Assembly (NCBI RefSeq): GCF_002776525.5
Contig: NC_045436.1
Location: 102,955,335-103,019,334 of the forward strand
DNA from: Piliocolobus tephrosceles
Lineage: Eukaryota > Chordata > Mammalia > Primates > Cercopithecidae
Reading direction: 5' to 3'
Length of the DNA stretch: 64,000 bases
The notes below the pieces were generated by a model. It worked only from the letters and a program-made list of their open reading frames with translations. It was not told where the DNA came from and ran no database searches. Made by a program: the position numbers and the translations under genes. This document shows, piece by piece, positions 46,371 to 58,790 of this stretch; positions within the stretch are counted from its first letter, which is position 1; the number at the start of each line of letters is the position of its first letter.

Positions 46371-49121
46371 GACGTCTTACTGAGTACTTATAATATGTAC
46401 TTGTAATTTGTGTAATAGAAACTAGAGATACAGCATGATGTGGTTACTCCCCTAAAAAACATGCTGTTTACTCTCATTTGTGATAGGGAGTGGTTAGGCT
46501 TATAAACATAAAACAAAAAAAATCTCTACTCCTTAGAGTTCAAGACCTCAAGGGTAAGCAATAATGAGTCACCAAACATCCAACCAACTAAAACCCCTCA
46601 CTACTTATTGAATACTTACTGTTTGTGAAAAATTTATTAAGGTTTTACCTCATTTTATCTTTATAATACCACTTAAACTACATTTAACTGAGAACAAAAA
46701 AAACTATGATTAAATGCAAAGGAGCCTAAGATGTTTTTGGACCCATAGGGGGAAAAAGGTTTTTACACAAATTCCAAAATATGGTGGTGGTATTTAAGGT
46801 CCAGAATACTACTGGAGATATGAAAAAAATAGCAGTCTTAATGTGGAGATTTTAGTGTCAAAATTAGTCTTCAGTTAAAAACAACTCTTACTTTTTTTGG
46901 CATTTTACGTTGTAAGATATGATAGCCAAGATTAAACATGTAGCCTTTTTTTTTTTTAGTTAAAGCAATGTCTTTTAAATAACTATGAAATATTATTAGA
47001 TGACTTGATTCTGTAATTAAAATATATTTTATTCCTCTGGATAATAAAAGCACTATGTGTGTATACATAATAATATCTACCCTTTAGCAAAATTACTGAT
47101 CACTTGATTTACTATTATTTTTTGGCACAGTGTTTTTCAATCTTTAGAAATTTCAGGATAATTTGCTATTGTTTTATGGGGTACAGTAACTTTTAAGAGC
47201 CCCTTTTAAACATGGGAACTAGTAAACAAGGGAATTTATGAAAAGAAGTGTCTGGAGTGCCCATGGAGTGGTTTGATTTTAAATGATATGTTCAGATTAC
47301 TAGCAGCTAGAGCATTTAAAAAACATCATTAAACTTGATTCCAGAATTATATGAGTTTTTAAAAACAGCTCTTTTGATTTGAAGGCATTTTGAATTCAAA
47401 GTAACTTGTTATGCTCATTTCATTTGATGGGTCTATGATGTTTCTATTTCAAAGACTCTGAAAATATCCAATTAAAAATGTTATACTTCATCGGATGGCC
47501 ATCCTAGATGGAACAAAGACTTCTACACCAACATGAGAAGTAGAGTATCAAAGAAAAAGATGTTTTGGCAGAGCAGGGCAAAGGAAAAACCTGCATAATG
47601 TAACAGATAAACTGTAAACCATTTTAGGTGATCTTTGAAACAAATGACATGATTTGTATGGTTTAGGTTTTTGGAAAGACTGCCTGAACCTCTAAAAATC
47701 TCAATTTAGATTCTTCACTTGATAAAAATATGGCTTAAGGGGAACAGCAGGTTGAACCATGGATGTAGTTGAAGGCACTGTTGTTTCATAAATAAATGCC
47801 TGTGGGTTTGAGATACGAACCTATATATCCATTAAAAAAAAAAACTATTTTAGTTTTTCATGTAATGGAGAAAGAGAAATTTTTACTTTACCTTCTCCTT
47901 TTACTGGGTGTTCTTTCTTATGTATTATTGAAGGAAACCTGACTCTAACTTTCTTCTACATCTGTTTTAATATTTAACACTTAATTTTGCACTAATTTTC
48001 TAAAATCACAATGTATATGCTTTTGTTTGAACGACTGTGAGTAAATTATTAAACAAAGATAAGGTAAATGTTATTATAAAAATGTGATATATCTTGTATG
48101 TTGAAATAAATCACAGAGATTTCTATACTGTCGTGGTAACAGTCTACCTGTTTTTATGGATGAAAGATTCATGTTGCTTGACAATAGTTTTTTTCTGGGT
48201 ATCCACAGGTGAACACAGTTATAACAAATTTCAAAAGTGTAAATTTAGTGCTGTGTTTCTGTTTTATATGCTCAGCAGTTTTTTTCTGAAGATTTATTAA
48301 GCAGTTATTATAGTTAATGAATGCCTTTAGTTATGCTGCTCAAGTTTAACAGAAAATTTGAAGTTCAGTTCCATGATAATTAGCTCTTCTGTATTGGTTC
48401 ATTGTGAAAATGTGCTTTATTTTCTTGAAGCACAAAAAGGTCAGATTTTGATTTCTTTTTTAATTGGTTTAGCCTGAATTTAAGTGTAATTTGATGTTAT
48501 GAGTTTAATTATTGTTGCGGTATTATTCAGAGTAAATGCAATTATTGGTTACATTTTTCAAAATACAGAAGTTATGTTAAAAAAAATTCCAGAACTATTT
48601 GTGATTTTCAGTGTATAATTAATTTGTAATTATGCTCTGCAAGAGAAGCGTCAACTTTTGGATTATTGCATTCTTGTCTATATTATGTTCTTAGGTAATC
48701 AACTAACTTCTTAAGTACACTATTTTAATTCTATCATCATCCTGATAGGAGACTTTGGAAATATATTTTAAGTGATAACGTTTGCTTATCTGCACAGTTA
48801 TTATTTGAAGGTGTGATGCATGATAACCATAGGCTGCATTTTTCAGTAGCTTAAGAAGAATGTCCACTTTGATTCTTAGTTCTAAAACCAATTCTAATCT
48901 GGAGTGTATCATTAAATTCCTCTTTTGTTCATCTTCTCTGTAAGTGAATGTTTATTTGGTTATGTACATGTCTAACTCATTCCAATAAAGGTCAAGGCAG
49001 CTACAAAAGTACATATTCAAAAAGATGAAAAACAAGATAATGGAGAATGTGGAACTATTAAAGTGGGTACTAATTAATTTTATAATTAGTGCAGTTGAGG
49101 GAATGATAAGGATATGCTTCA
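46371..49121. other. Unannotated intronic sequence
   Basis: A 2.7-kb AT-rich stretch without a recognised gene or repeat. One of the longest repeat-poor stretches in the window. Confidence 0.4.
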
Positions 49122-49540
49122 TGTATTAGTCCATTCTTGCATTGCTTTAAATAAATACCTGAGACTAGGTAATTTATAAATAAGAGAGGTTTAATTGGTT
49201 CATAGTACTGCAGGCTGTACAGGAAGCATGGAAGCATCTGCTTGGCTTCTGGAGTGGCCTCAGGAAACTTATAATCATGGTGGAAGGTGAAGGGTAAATA
49301 GGCACATCTTACATGGCAGGAGCAGGAGGAAGAGAGAGAGGAGAGAGGTGTTACACCCTTTTAAACAACCAGATCTCACGAGAACTCACTATTGAGATGA
49401 TATAGCACTAAAGGGAATGGTGTTAAACCATGAGAAACCACCCCTATGATCCAATCATCTCCCACCAGGCCTTACCTCCAACATTGGGGATTACAATTCC
49501 ACAGGAGATTTGGGTAGAGACACAGATCCAAGCCATATCG
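49122..49540 (-). mobile_element. MaLR LTR, MST type (copy 3)
   Basis: TGTATTAGTCCATTCTTGC, GGTTTAATTGGTTCATAG, CAGGCTGTACAGGAAGCATGG, AACCAGATCTCACGAGAAC, ending AGATCCAAGCCATATCG. The best-preserved MST copy here and a solitary LTR. Confidence 0.92.
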
Positions 49541-49626
49541 TGTCACAAAGGGTTTAAGAATAATGTTCTTTGTTGTGTGAATGAAAACATGGCTTTAGTG
49601 TTTCAGATTCTTTAATGTAGCATTTG

Positions 49627-51957
49627 AAAAACTCTAATTCTCTCCCATTCTGTAGGTTGTCTGTTCACTCTTATGGTAGTTTCTTTTGCTGTGCAGAAGC
49701 TCTTTAGTTTAATTGGATCCCATTTGTCAATTTTGGCTTTTGTTGCCATTGCTTTTGGTGTTTTAGACATGAAGTCCTTACCCATGCCTATGTCCTGAAT
49801 GGTATTGCCTAGATTTTCTTCTAGGGTTTTTATGGTTTTAGGTCTAACATTTAAGTCTTTAATCCATCTTGAATTAATTTTTGTATAAGGAAGGAAGGGA
49901 TCCAGTTTCAGCTTTCTACACATGGCTAGCCAGTTTTCTCAGCACTATTTATTAAATAGGGAATCCTTTCCCCATTTCTTGTTTTTGTCAGGTTTGTCAA
50001 AGATCAGATGGTTGTAGATGTGTAGTATTATTTCTGAGGGCTCTGTTCTGTTCTGTTGGTCTATATCTCTGTTTTGGTACCAGTATCATGCTGTTTTGGT
50101 TACTGTAGCCTTGTAGTATAGTTTGAAGTCAGTTAGCGTGATGCTTCCAGCTTTGTTCTTTTGGCTTAGGATTGTCTTGGCAATGCGGGCTCTTTTTTGG
50201 TTCCATATGAACTTTAAGGTAGTTTTTTCCAATTCTGTGAGGAAAGTCATTGGTAGCTTGATGGGGATGGCATTGAATCTATAAATTACCTTGGGCAATA
50301 TGGCCATTTTCACGATATTGATTCTTCCTATCCATGAGCATGGAATATTCTTCCATTTGTTTGTGTCCTCTTTTATTTAGTTGGCAGTGGTTTGTAGTTC
50401 ACCTTGAAGAGGTCCTTTACATCCCTTGTAAGTTGGATTCCTAGGTATTTTATTCTCTTTGAAGCAATTGTGAATGGGAGCTCACTCATGATTTGACTCT
50501 CTGTCTGTTATTGGTGTGTAAGAATGCTTGTGATTTTTGCACGTTGATTTTGTATCCTGAGACTTTGCTGACGTTGCTTATCAGCTTAAGGATATTTTGG
50601 GCTGAGACAATGGAGTTTTCTAAATATACAATCATGTTATCTGCAAACAGGCACAATTTGACTTCCTCTTTTCCTAATTGAATACCCTTTATTTCTTTCT
50701 CCTGCCTGATTGCCCTAGCAAGAACTTCCAACACTATGTTGAATAGGAGTGGTGAGAGAGGGCATTCCTGTCTGTGACAGTTTTCAAGGGGAGTGCTTCC
50801 AGTTTTTGCTCATTCAGTATGATATTGGCTGTGGGTTTGTCATAAATAGATCTTATTATTTTGAGATACATTCCATCAATACCGAATTTATTGAGATTTT
50901 TTTTTAGCATGAAGGGCATCAAAGCCTTTTCTGCATCTATTGAGGTAATCGTGTGGTTTTTGTCATTGGTTCTGGTTATATGCTGGATTATATTTATTGA
51001 TTTGCATATGTTGAACCAGCCTTTCATCCCAGGGATGAAGTCCACTTATCTCACAAAGGGCTAATATTCAGAATCTACAAAGAACTCAAACAAATTTACA
51101 AGAAAAAAACAAACAACACCATAAAAAAGTGGGTGAAAGGTATGAACAAACAGTTCTCAAAAGAAGACATTTATGCAGCCAACAGACACATGAAAAAATG
51201 CTCATCATCACTGGCCATCAGAGAAATGCAAATCAAAACCACAATGAGACAATGGCGATCGTTAAAAAGTCAGGAAAGAACAGGTGCTGGAGAGGATATG
51301 GATAAATAGGAACACTTTTACACTGTTGGTGGGACTGTAAACTAGTTCAACCATTGTAGAAGACAGTGTGGCGATTTCTCAAGGATCTAGAACTAGAAAT
51401 ACCATTTGACCCAGCCATCCCATTACTGGGTACATACCCAAAGGATTATAAATCATGCTGCTATGAAGACACATGCACACGTATGTTTATTGCAGCACTA
51501 TTCACAATAGCAAAGACATGGAACCAACCCAAATGTCCATCATTGATAGACTGGATTAAGAAAATGTGGCACATATACACCATGGAATACTATGCAGCCA
51601 TAAAAAAGATGAGTTCATGTCCTTTGTAGGGACATGGATGCAGCTGGAAACCATTATTCCCAGCAAACTATCACAAGGACAAAAAACCAAACACCACGTG
51701 TTCTCACTCATAGGTGGGAATTGAACAGTGAGAACACTTGGACACAGGGCGGGGAACATCACACACCAGGGCTGTCATGGGGTGGGGGTATGGGGGAGGG
51801 ACAGCATTAGGAGATATACCTAATGTCAATGACAAGTTAATGGGTGCAGCACACCAACATGGCACATGTATACATATGTAACACACCTGCACGTTGTGTA
51901 CATGTGCCTTAGAACTTAAAGTATAATAATAATAAAAAAAGAAAATCTCGAATTCTC
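49627..51957 (+). mobile_element. Twin-primed primate L1 (inverted 5' part plus sense 3' part)
   Basis: 49642-51050 is ORF2 in reverse orientation (frames 50486-50734, 50734-51045 and others, minus strand). From 51050 to 51941 ORF2 C-terminal and 3' UTR run in plus orientation to an A-rich tail. The two parts meet at nearly adjacent L1 positions (GGGAGAGA and CACAAAGGGCTAATATTC), the signature of twin priming. An imperfect target duplication AAAACTCTAATTCTC (about 49627-49642) / AAAATCTCGAATTCTC (51942-51957) flanks it. Confidence 0.92.
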
Positions 51958-52330
51958 TTTTCTAAAAATGTAAAGATATATTTTAGAGATGAGTTACTAA
52001 AATCCAGATAATTCATTTTAACGATTTTGATTCCCAAATGTCATTTTTACTTTCCTTATGATGAAATATTAACCTCTTACTCCCACTCTGAAAAAGATTT
52101 TTTAAATAAAATGTACTATTACTGCCCTGGAAAATTTTTCCTGTCTTCGATTATGTAATACCACTTGTTATTTCCGATTTTGTGTGTCTTTTTCTTTATT
52201 ACAGACAGATTGTGAATGTGTAGATCAAAAGGTGTAGAATCAGTGTGATTAGTTTAGTAGTTTAGATCATTGTGATAATGAAGCCTATAACTTGGAAAAT
52301 TTTGATCCACTAAGGGACAATTTAATGTTA
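51958..52330. other. Unannotated intronic sequence
   Basis: Nothing recognised. Confidence 0.4.
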
Positions 52331-52430
52331 AGCTCTATGAGGTCAGGAGCTATGCATTCTTAGTGTCTAGGATAGTTCTTGGCACATTTTATGACCAAAA
52401 TAAATATTTATAGAATGAAAAGCATACTGC
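52331..52430 (+). repeat. L2 3' end
   Basis: CTCTATGAGGTCAGGAGC, TTAGTGTCTAGGATAGTTCTTGGCAC and AATAAATATTTATAGAATGAA follow the L2 tail order. Confidence 0.65.
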
Positions 52431-52621
52431 AGTAGTAATAGATAGACTGCAAATCTCAGTGATGTATCAAATCAAAAGTTTATTTCCTATCATTCAAATT
52501 CCATTTCAGGTGAGCAAGGGTTGTCCTCTATTTGGTGACTCAGGAGTTTAAGTTTCAGTCATCTTGTGATGTATGAACTGAAACACCGCTGTGGAAAGAG
52601 ATGTGTTGAGGAGGCACATCA

Positions 52622-53575
52622 CCTTTTTTTTTAAAAAAAAATTTAATTTTAGGCTCTGGGATACATTTGCAGAATGTGCAGGTTTGTTACATAGGTAAAC
52701 ATGTGCCATGGTGATATCCTGCACCTATCAACCTATCACCTAGGTATTAAGCCCCACATGCATTAGCTATTTGTCCTGATGTGCTCCCTTCCACCACCCC
52801 CCTGACAGGTTCTGGTGTGTGTTGTTCCCCTCCCTGTGTTCATGTGCTCTCATTTTTCAGCTCCCACTTATGAGTGAGAACATGCAGTGTTTGGTTTTCT
52901 GTTCCTATGTTAGTTTGCTGAGGATGATGGCTTCCAGTTTCATCCATGTCCCTGCAAAAGATATGATCTCATTCCTTTTTATGGCTGCATAGTATCCCAT
53001 GGTGTGTATGTGCCACATTTTCTTTATCCAGTCTATTATTAATGGGCATTTGGGTTTGTTCTATGTATTTGCTATTTTAAATAGTACTGCAATAAACATA
53101 TGTGTGCAACTATCTTTATAGTAGAATAATTTATATTCCTTTGGGTTTATACCCAGTAATGGGATTGCTGGGTCAAATGGTGTTTCTGATTCTAGAGCCT
53201 TGAGGAATTACCACACTGTCTTCCACAGTGGTTGAAGTGATTTACTTTCCCACCAACAGTGTAAAAGTGTTCTTATTTCTCTGCAGCCTCGCCAGCATCT
53301 ATTGTTTCTTGACTTTTAAATAATTGCCATTCTGACTGGTGTGAGATGGTATCTCATTGTGGTTTTGATATGCATTTCTCTAATAATCAGTGATGTTGAG
53401 ATTTTGTTCATGTTTGTTGGCTGCATGAATGTCATCTTTGAGAAGTGTCTGTTCATGTCCTTTGGCCACTTTTGATGGAGTTGTTTTTCCCTTGTAAATT
53501 CGTTTAAGTTCCTTTTAAATTCTGGATATTAGACCATTGTCAGATGAATAGGTTGAAAATTTTTTCTCCTATTTA
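52622..53575 (-). mobile_element. L1 3' half, minus strand (left part of an interrupted L1)
   Basis: A T-run and TTTAGGCTCTGGGATACATTTGC give the 3' end. The text runs to CAGATGAATAGGTTGAAAATTTTTTCTCC in ORF2 and stops at about 53575. The next minus-strand L1 text resumes at 54892, about 1 kb further along the L1, with a plus-strand L1 between. Confidence 0.9.
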
Positions 53576-53584
53576 AATTTCTTC

Positions 53585-54891
53585 CTATTTAAATTAATAA
53601 ATGGTGCTGGGAAAATTGGCTAGCCATAAGTAGAAAGCTGAAACTAGATCCTTTCCTTACTCCTTATATGAAAATTAATTCAAGATGGATTAGAGACTTA
53701 AATGTTAGACCTAACACCATAAAAACCCTAGAAGAAAACCTAGGTTTTGCCATTCAGGACATAGGCATGGGGAAGGACTTCATGTCTAAAACACCAAAAG
53801 CAACAGCAACAAAAGCCAGAATTGACAAATGGGATCTAATTAAACTAAAGAGCTTCTGCACAGCAAAAGAAACTACCATCAGAGTGAACAGGCAACCTAC
53901 AGAATAGGGGAACATTTTTGCAATCTACTCATCTGACAAAGGGCTAATATCCAGAACCTACAAAGAACTCAAACAAATTTACAAGAAAAATAAAAACAAC
54001 CCCATTAAAAAGTGGGCAAAGGATATGAACAGACATTTCTCAAAAGAAGACATTCATATAGCCATGACACATGAAAAAATGTTCATCATCACTGGCCGTC
54101 AGAGAAATGCAAATCAAAACTACAATAAGATACCATCTCACACCAGTTAGAATGGCAATCATTAAAAAGTCAGGAAACAACAGGTGCTGGAGAGGATGTG
54201 GAGAAATAGGAACACTTTTACACTGTTGGTGGGATTGTAAACTAGTTCAACCATTATGGAAAACAGTATGGCGATTCCTCAAGGATCTAGAACTAGAAAT
54301 ACCATATGACCCAGCCATCCCATTACTGGGTATATGCCCAAAGGATTATAAATCATGCTGCTATAAAGACACATGCACATGTATGTTTATTGTGGCACTA
54401 TTCACAATAGCAAAGACTTGGAATCAACCCAAATGTCCATCTGAGACAGACTGGATTAACAAAATGTGGCACATATACACCATGGAATACTATGCAGCCA
54501 TAAAAAAGGATGAGTTCGTGTCCTTTGTAGGGACATGGGTGCAGCTGGAAGCTATCATTCTCAGCAAACTATCACAAGAACAGAAAACCAAACACCGCAT
54601 GTTCTCACTCATAGGTGGGAATTGAACAATGAGATCACCTGGACATGGGAAGGGGAATATCACACACTGGGGTCTATTGTGGGGAGGGAAGAGGGGGGAG
54701 GGACGGCATTGGGAGTTATACCTGATGTAAATGACGAGTTGATGGGTGCTGATGAGTTGATGAGTGCAGCACACCAATATGGCACATGTATACATATGTA
54801 ACAAACCTGCACGTTGTGCACATGTACCCTAGAACTTAAAGTATAATAAAAAAAAATAAAATAAAGCAAAAAAATAAAAATAAAAAATAAA
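53585..54891 (+). mobile_element. 5'-truncated primate L1 inserted between two minus-strand L1 parts
   Basis: It starts at AATAAATGGTGCTGGGAAAA. ORF2 C-terminal frames follow (53668-53907, then 54071-54625, with a stop at 53905 between), and the 3' UTR runs to a long impure A tail (54848-54891). It carries the 18-bp 3' UTR duplication at 54731-54766. No clear target duplication was seen. Confidence 0.93.
54731..54766. repeat. 18-bp tandem duplication in L1 3' UTR
   Basis: ATGACGAGTTGATGGGTG followed by CTGATGAGTTGATGAGTG. Third copy of the duplication also at 28096 and 35196. Confidence 0.9.
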
Positions 54892-56025
54892 TACGCTTTC
54901 TTTCTTTCTTTTGCCTGATTGCTCTGGTCAGAAATTCCATTACTACGTTGAGTAGGAGTGGTGATAGAGTTCATCCTTGTCTTGTGTCAGTTTTCAAGGG
55001 GAATGCTTCCAGCTTTTGCCCATTCAGTTGTGGGTTGTGGGATATTGGTTGTGGGTTTGTCATATATAGATCTTGTTTTCTTGAGATATGTTATGTCAAT
55101 ACCTAGTTTATTGACAGTTTTTAACATGAAGGGATCTTGAATTTTATCAAAGGCCTTTTCTGCATCTGTTGAGATAATCATGTGGTTTTTGTCATTGGGT
55201 ATGTTTATGTGATGGATTACATTTATTGATTTGCGTATGTTGAACCACCCTTGCGTCCCAGGGATGAAGCCAACTTGATTGTGTAGGATAAGCTTTTTGA
55301 TGTGCTGCTGGATTAGGTTTTCCAGTACTTTATTGAGTATCTTTGCATCAATGTTCATCAGAGATACTGGTCTTAAGTTTTCTTTTTTTGTTGTGTCTCT
55401 GCCAGATTTTGGTATCAGGATGATGCTGGCCTCATAAAATGAGTTATGGGGAAGTCCCTTCTTTTCAATTGTTTGGAATAATTTCAGAAGGAATGATACC
55501 AGATCCTCGTTGTACCTCTGGTAGAATTTAGCTGTGAATCTATCTTGTCCTGGGCTCTTTGTTGGTTGGTAGGCTATTAATTACTGCCTCTCTCAGAACT
55601 TGTTATTGGTCTATTCAAATATTTGACTTCTTCCTGGTTTAGTCTTGGAAGGGTGTTTGTTTCCAGGAATTTATCCATTTCTTCTAGATTTTCTAGTATA
55701 TTTGTACAGAGGTGTTTATAATATTCTCTGATGTTAGTTTGTATTTCTGTGAGATCAGTGGTGATAACCCTTTATCACTTTTTTATTGTATCTATTTGAT
55801 TCTTTTCTCTCTTCTTCTTTATTAGTCTAACTAGCAGTCTATTTATTTCATTAATTTTTTTCAAAAAGCAGCTCCTGGATTCATTAATTTATGAAGGTTT
55901 TTTTTTGTCTCTATCTTTTTCTGTTCTGCTCTGATCTTAGTTATTTCTTGTTTTCTGCTAGTTTTTGGATTTGTTTGCTCTTGCTTCTCTAGTTCTTTTA
56001 GTTGTGAGCACATCGCTTTTTGAAG
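54892..56025 (-). mobile_element. L1 RT-region fragment, minus strand (right part of an interrupted L1)
   Basis: Minus-strand ORF2 text from the start of the RT core (frame 54987-55358, MNIDAKILNKVLENLIQQH) to the segment after the endonuclease (about 55861-56025). It ends at TTGTGAGCAC, the 5' truncation. Probably the same old L1 as 52622-53575. Confidence 0.88.
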
Positions 56026-56439
56026 GACTCTCTGTTTAGGTGACAGCTGGCGTTTCTGTATATAGTCACATGACACCAACTGCAACTGCAAGGGAGGCTG
56101 GAAAGTGGAGAGGGGCACATGGATATTCATGGAACACTGTCTCTACCACAAATGAAAACAAAATAAAGAATATCTTGTTATCCTGTAATTCAGGACTCTG
56201 TTGGTTCTTTGTGGATTTTATAGGAGTATCATAGTGCTTTCAAATGGCACTGTGGCTGAGGAGCTAGACCAGCTTTTGTTATAAATATCCTAAAACTGCT
56301 AACTAAGGGTCTTAAATGTTGTCGAACTTCTCAATAATAATGATAATTATAACAATGGTAATAATTATATTAAAAATAATACACTTGGAGAGTTTCCTAT
56401 AACCTTATGCCATGTTTAGAGCTTACATAGATTATCTTA
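56026..56439. other. Unannotated intronic sequence
   Basis: Nothing recognised. Confidence 0.4.
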
Positions 56440-56560
56440 TTTAACCTTTCCACTAATCAAAAGTAGATTATCACCCTCATTCTTCAACTAAAGAAACAAG
56501 GGCTAATATTATAAAGAACTTGTCCAAGGTCTCACAGTCAGGATTTTAAAGTGGATAGTT
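56440..56560 (-). repeat. MIR element
   Basis: Reverse MIR core: TTATTTAACCTTTCCAC, GATTATCACCCTCATTCTTCAAC, CTTGTCCAAGGTCTCACAGTCA. Confidence 0.7.
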
Positions 56561-57073
56561 AGATGAGAAGCTGCATTTTTACCCTTGGCTAAAGTTCTCA
56601 GTCTAAAGTTTCTTATTTGTTGAAAATAGAATGCTAATTCTTACATGAAATAATTTGTTAGACATCTAGCACATTGCCTGTTACTGATACTAGCTTGGTG
56701 CCTAATAGGTATTCAAGCAGTATTAGTCTCCCTCCTTCATGCATAAAGAACAGGCAGGCAGAAACCATACCAGCTCTACTATTGATTACTGTTGTATGCT
56801 TTCCAACATAATTGAAAATAATCATGAAACATAATTTAAGTCTTAAAATTTTTGCTGCTTTATTGATTTTTTATAATTCATTGATTTCATAGAATAACCA
56901 TCTCTGGGCCAACTAACTAATGTAAAAGTGAAATTGATTCCAGGATATAACCCTCTGTTGAGAGTAATAGTTCAAGGAACAGGGTGAGGAAATGTGCTCT
57001 TGAGAGAACAAAATTTAATCCTAAGTATCACTAAGTATTGTCTCAAATCTTCCCCTTTAAAACTCATATATAA
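56561..57073. other. Unannotated intronic sequence
   Basis: Nothing recognised apart from a possible L2 tail phrase near 56660-56720. Confidence 0.35.
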
Positions 57074-57380
57074 GGTCAGGTGCTGTGGCTAACACCTGTA
57101 ATAGCAGAACTTTGGGAGGCTGAGGTGGAAGAATTGTTTGAGGCCAGGAGTTCAAGACCAGACTGGGCAACATAGTAAGACCTCATCTCCAAAAAAAAAA
57201 AAAAAAAAAAAAAATCTGGGAGTGGTGGCATGTGCCTATAGTATCAGCTATCAGAAGACTGAGGTGGGGGGATTGATTGAGCCCAGGAGTTCAAGGCTGC
57301 AGCAAGCCTTGATTGTGCCACTGCATTCCAGGCTGGCTGGGTGACAGAGCGAGACCCTGTTTCTAAAAAGAAATAAACAA
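57074..57380 (+). mobile_element. Alu element (old, AluJ-like)
   Basis: GGTCAGGTGCTGTGGCTAAC, GGCCAGGAGTTCAAGACCAG, a middle run of 24 A (57191-57214), then a right arm with GCCCAGGAGTTCAAGGCTGC and GCCACTGCATTCCAGG. Imperfect target duplication CTCATATATAA (57063-57073) / CTCGTATGTAA (57383-57393). Confidence 0.92.
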
Positions 57381-57394
57381 ATCTCGTATGTAAA

Positions 57395-58059
57395 TAATTT
57401 GATATATATATTTAAAATAGATTAAGCATGTGCCTTTTTGCCACAAAAAACCCAGAACATCAGGCATTATTTCGGCTGACTTTATACAACAATGTTGGAG
57501 TGGTATCATGAAGCAGCTCAATCTGCTGGTCACAACTATGAGAGTGGATAGCTCAATATCATTTGTGTCAAAAGCAGGATCGTGACTTTAGGCAAGTGGC
57601 TTTCAGTATCCAAATGACCATACTAAAAAAATATCCAGCAGATTGACTGGCTAATTATCTGCAAGTGCACTTTGTGGTTAATATTTCTTGGCTATCCTAT
57701 TGAGATAGATTAATTTTATGCCCATGTTACCTTTAATAGTGCCTGACACACAGTACGTGCTCAATATTTAACAAATAAATAGAATCAGGCCCTTTAAATT
57801 TCTTGGCATCTGTGAATATCCAGCTTTCCATCACCACACAAGACTGTCTACTTCAACCTTGAATTATTTCATGTTAAGCTTAAACTCTAGGCTGAAACAA
57901 TTGATAAATGAGTTTATGAAGGAGGATATTCATTCATTTCTCTTGATTTTCTTAGCTTTATTCCTGAGGCTCACTTTGTTATAAGAAAACCACATCAGTA
58001 TTCATAATGATTTTAGCTAAACTAGTACATGGTTTAGCCTACAGAAAGAAGAGAACTTG
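57395..58059. other. Unannotated sequence with an L2-like tail
   Basis: GTGCCTGACACACAGTACGTGC and TCAATATTTAACAAATAAAT (about 57737-57780) look like an L2 or MIR 3' end. Otherwise nothing recognised. Confidence 0.5.
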
Positions 58060-58240
58060 TTTTGAAGTCAGATAAACTTTAATTCATATTAATTGGTACC
58101 ACCAATTAGTAGTTCTGAGATTTTGAGTCAATTAATTAACAGCTCTGTATGCCACTTTCTTCATCTGTTTTGAGTGTTCGCTCTAACATGTTTAACATAA
58201 TACAGAGTACATCTATAGTAGGCAAGCAATAATACTGGTT
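58060..58240 (+). repeat. MIR element, decayed
   Basis: GAAGTCAGATAAACTTTAATTC, CACCAATTAGTAGTTCTGAG, AGCTCTGTATGCCACTTTCTTCATCTG and GTAGGCAAGCAATAA follow the MIR order. Confidence 0.6.
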
Positions 58241-58709
58241 CAACTTTCTTTTTCCCTTGCGTTATTGAGAGTTAATATCATACAAGTCATATGGCGCATA
58301 TTTCTGTGACTTTCACTAAAAATATCTTATCTACTGCCTGTTGTTTGATTCCAGGTTTTTTATATAAAGAAACTATTGAATATATTCTTCCTGAAGTTTA
58401 GCTGAAGAATTTTATCTTTCCTATGAATTGGTATTATATATTTTATGAGATGAATGAATCAAAGCCTGCCACTCACTGTGGTTTTGTTGTTGTTATTATT
58501 TTTTTTCCTTTGGTGTTCCAGAAGTGTCACACTAACTTTTGTGCTCAAGGCAATAGATATTCATAACTTAAGTCTTCTGGTAAAACTGTCATCTCCTAGC
58601 TTGCTTTGTTTGACATTTGTTTTTAAAACTGGATTTAATGGTTTTATTGTTTCTCTATCTTTTACCGTGAGCTACACAAATCCTTTATGGAACCATACAG
58701 AATATAAAT
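58241..58709. other. Unannotated intronic sequence
   Basis: Nothing recognised. The open frame at 58454-58711 is without supporting features. Confidence 0.4.
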
Positions 58710-58790
58710 AATGCATGAAAGAATAAAATGGTTTGCCCAAGGTTTCACAGCTATTAAGTGCAGAACTGATCCAGGCTCAGTGCTATTTTC
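58710..58790 (-). repeat. MIR fragment
   Basis: GGTTTGCCCAAGGTTTCACAGCTATTAAG and GCAGAACTGATCCAGGC are the reversed MIR core. Confidence 0.65.

Noticed and set aside
49430..49615. Open frame from MST LTR to L1
   Set aside because: Starts inside a solitary LTR and ends at an L1 edge; no coding evidence.
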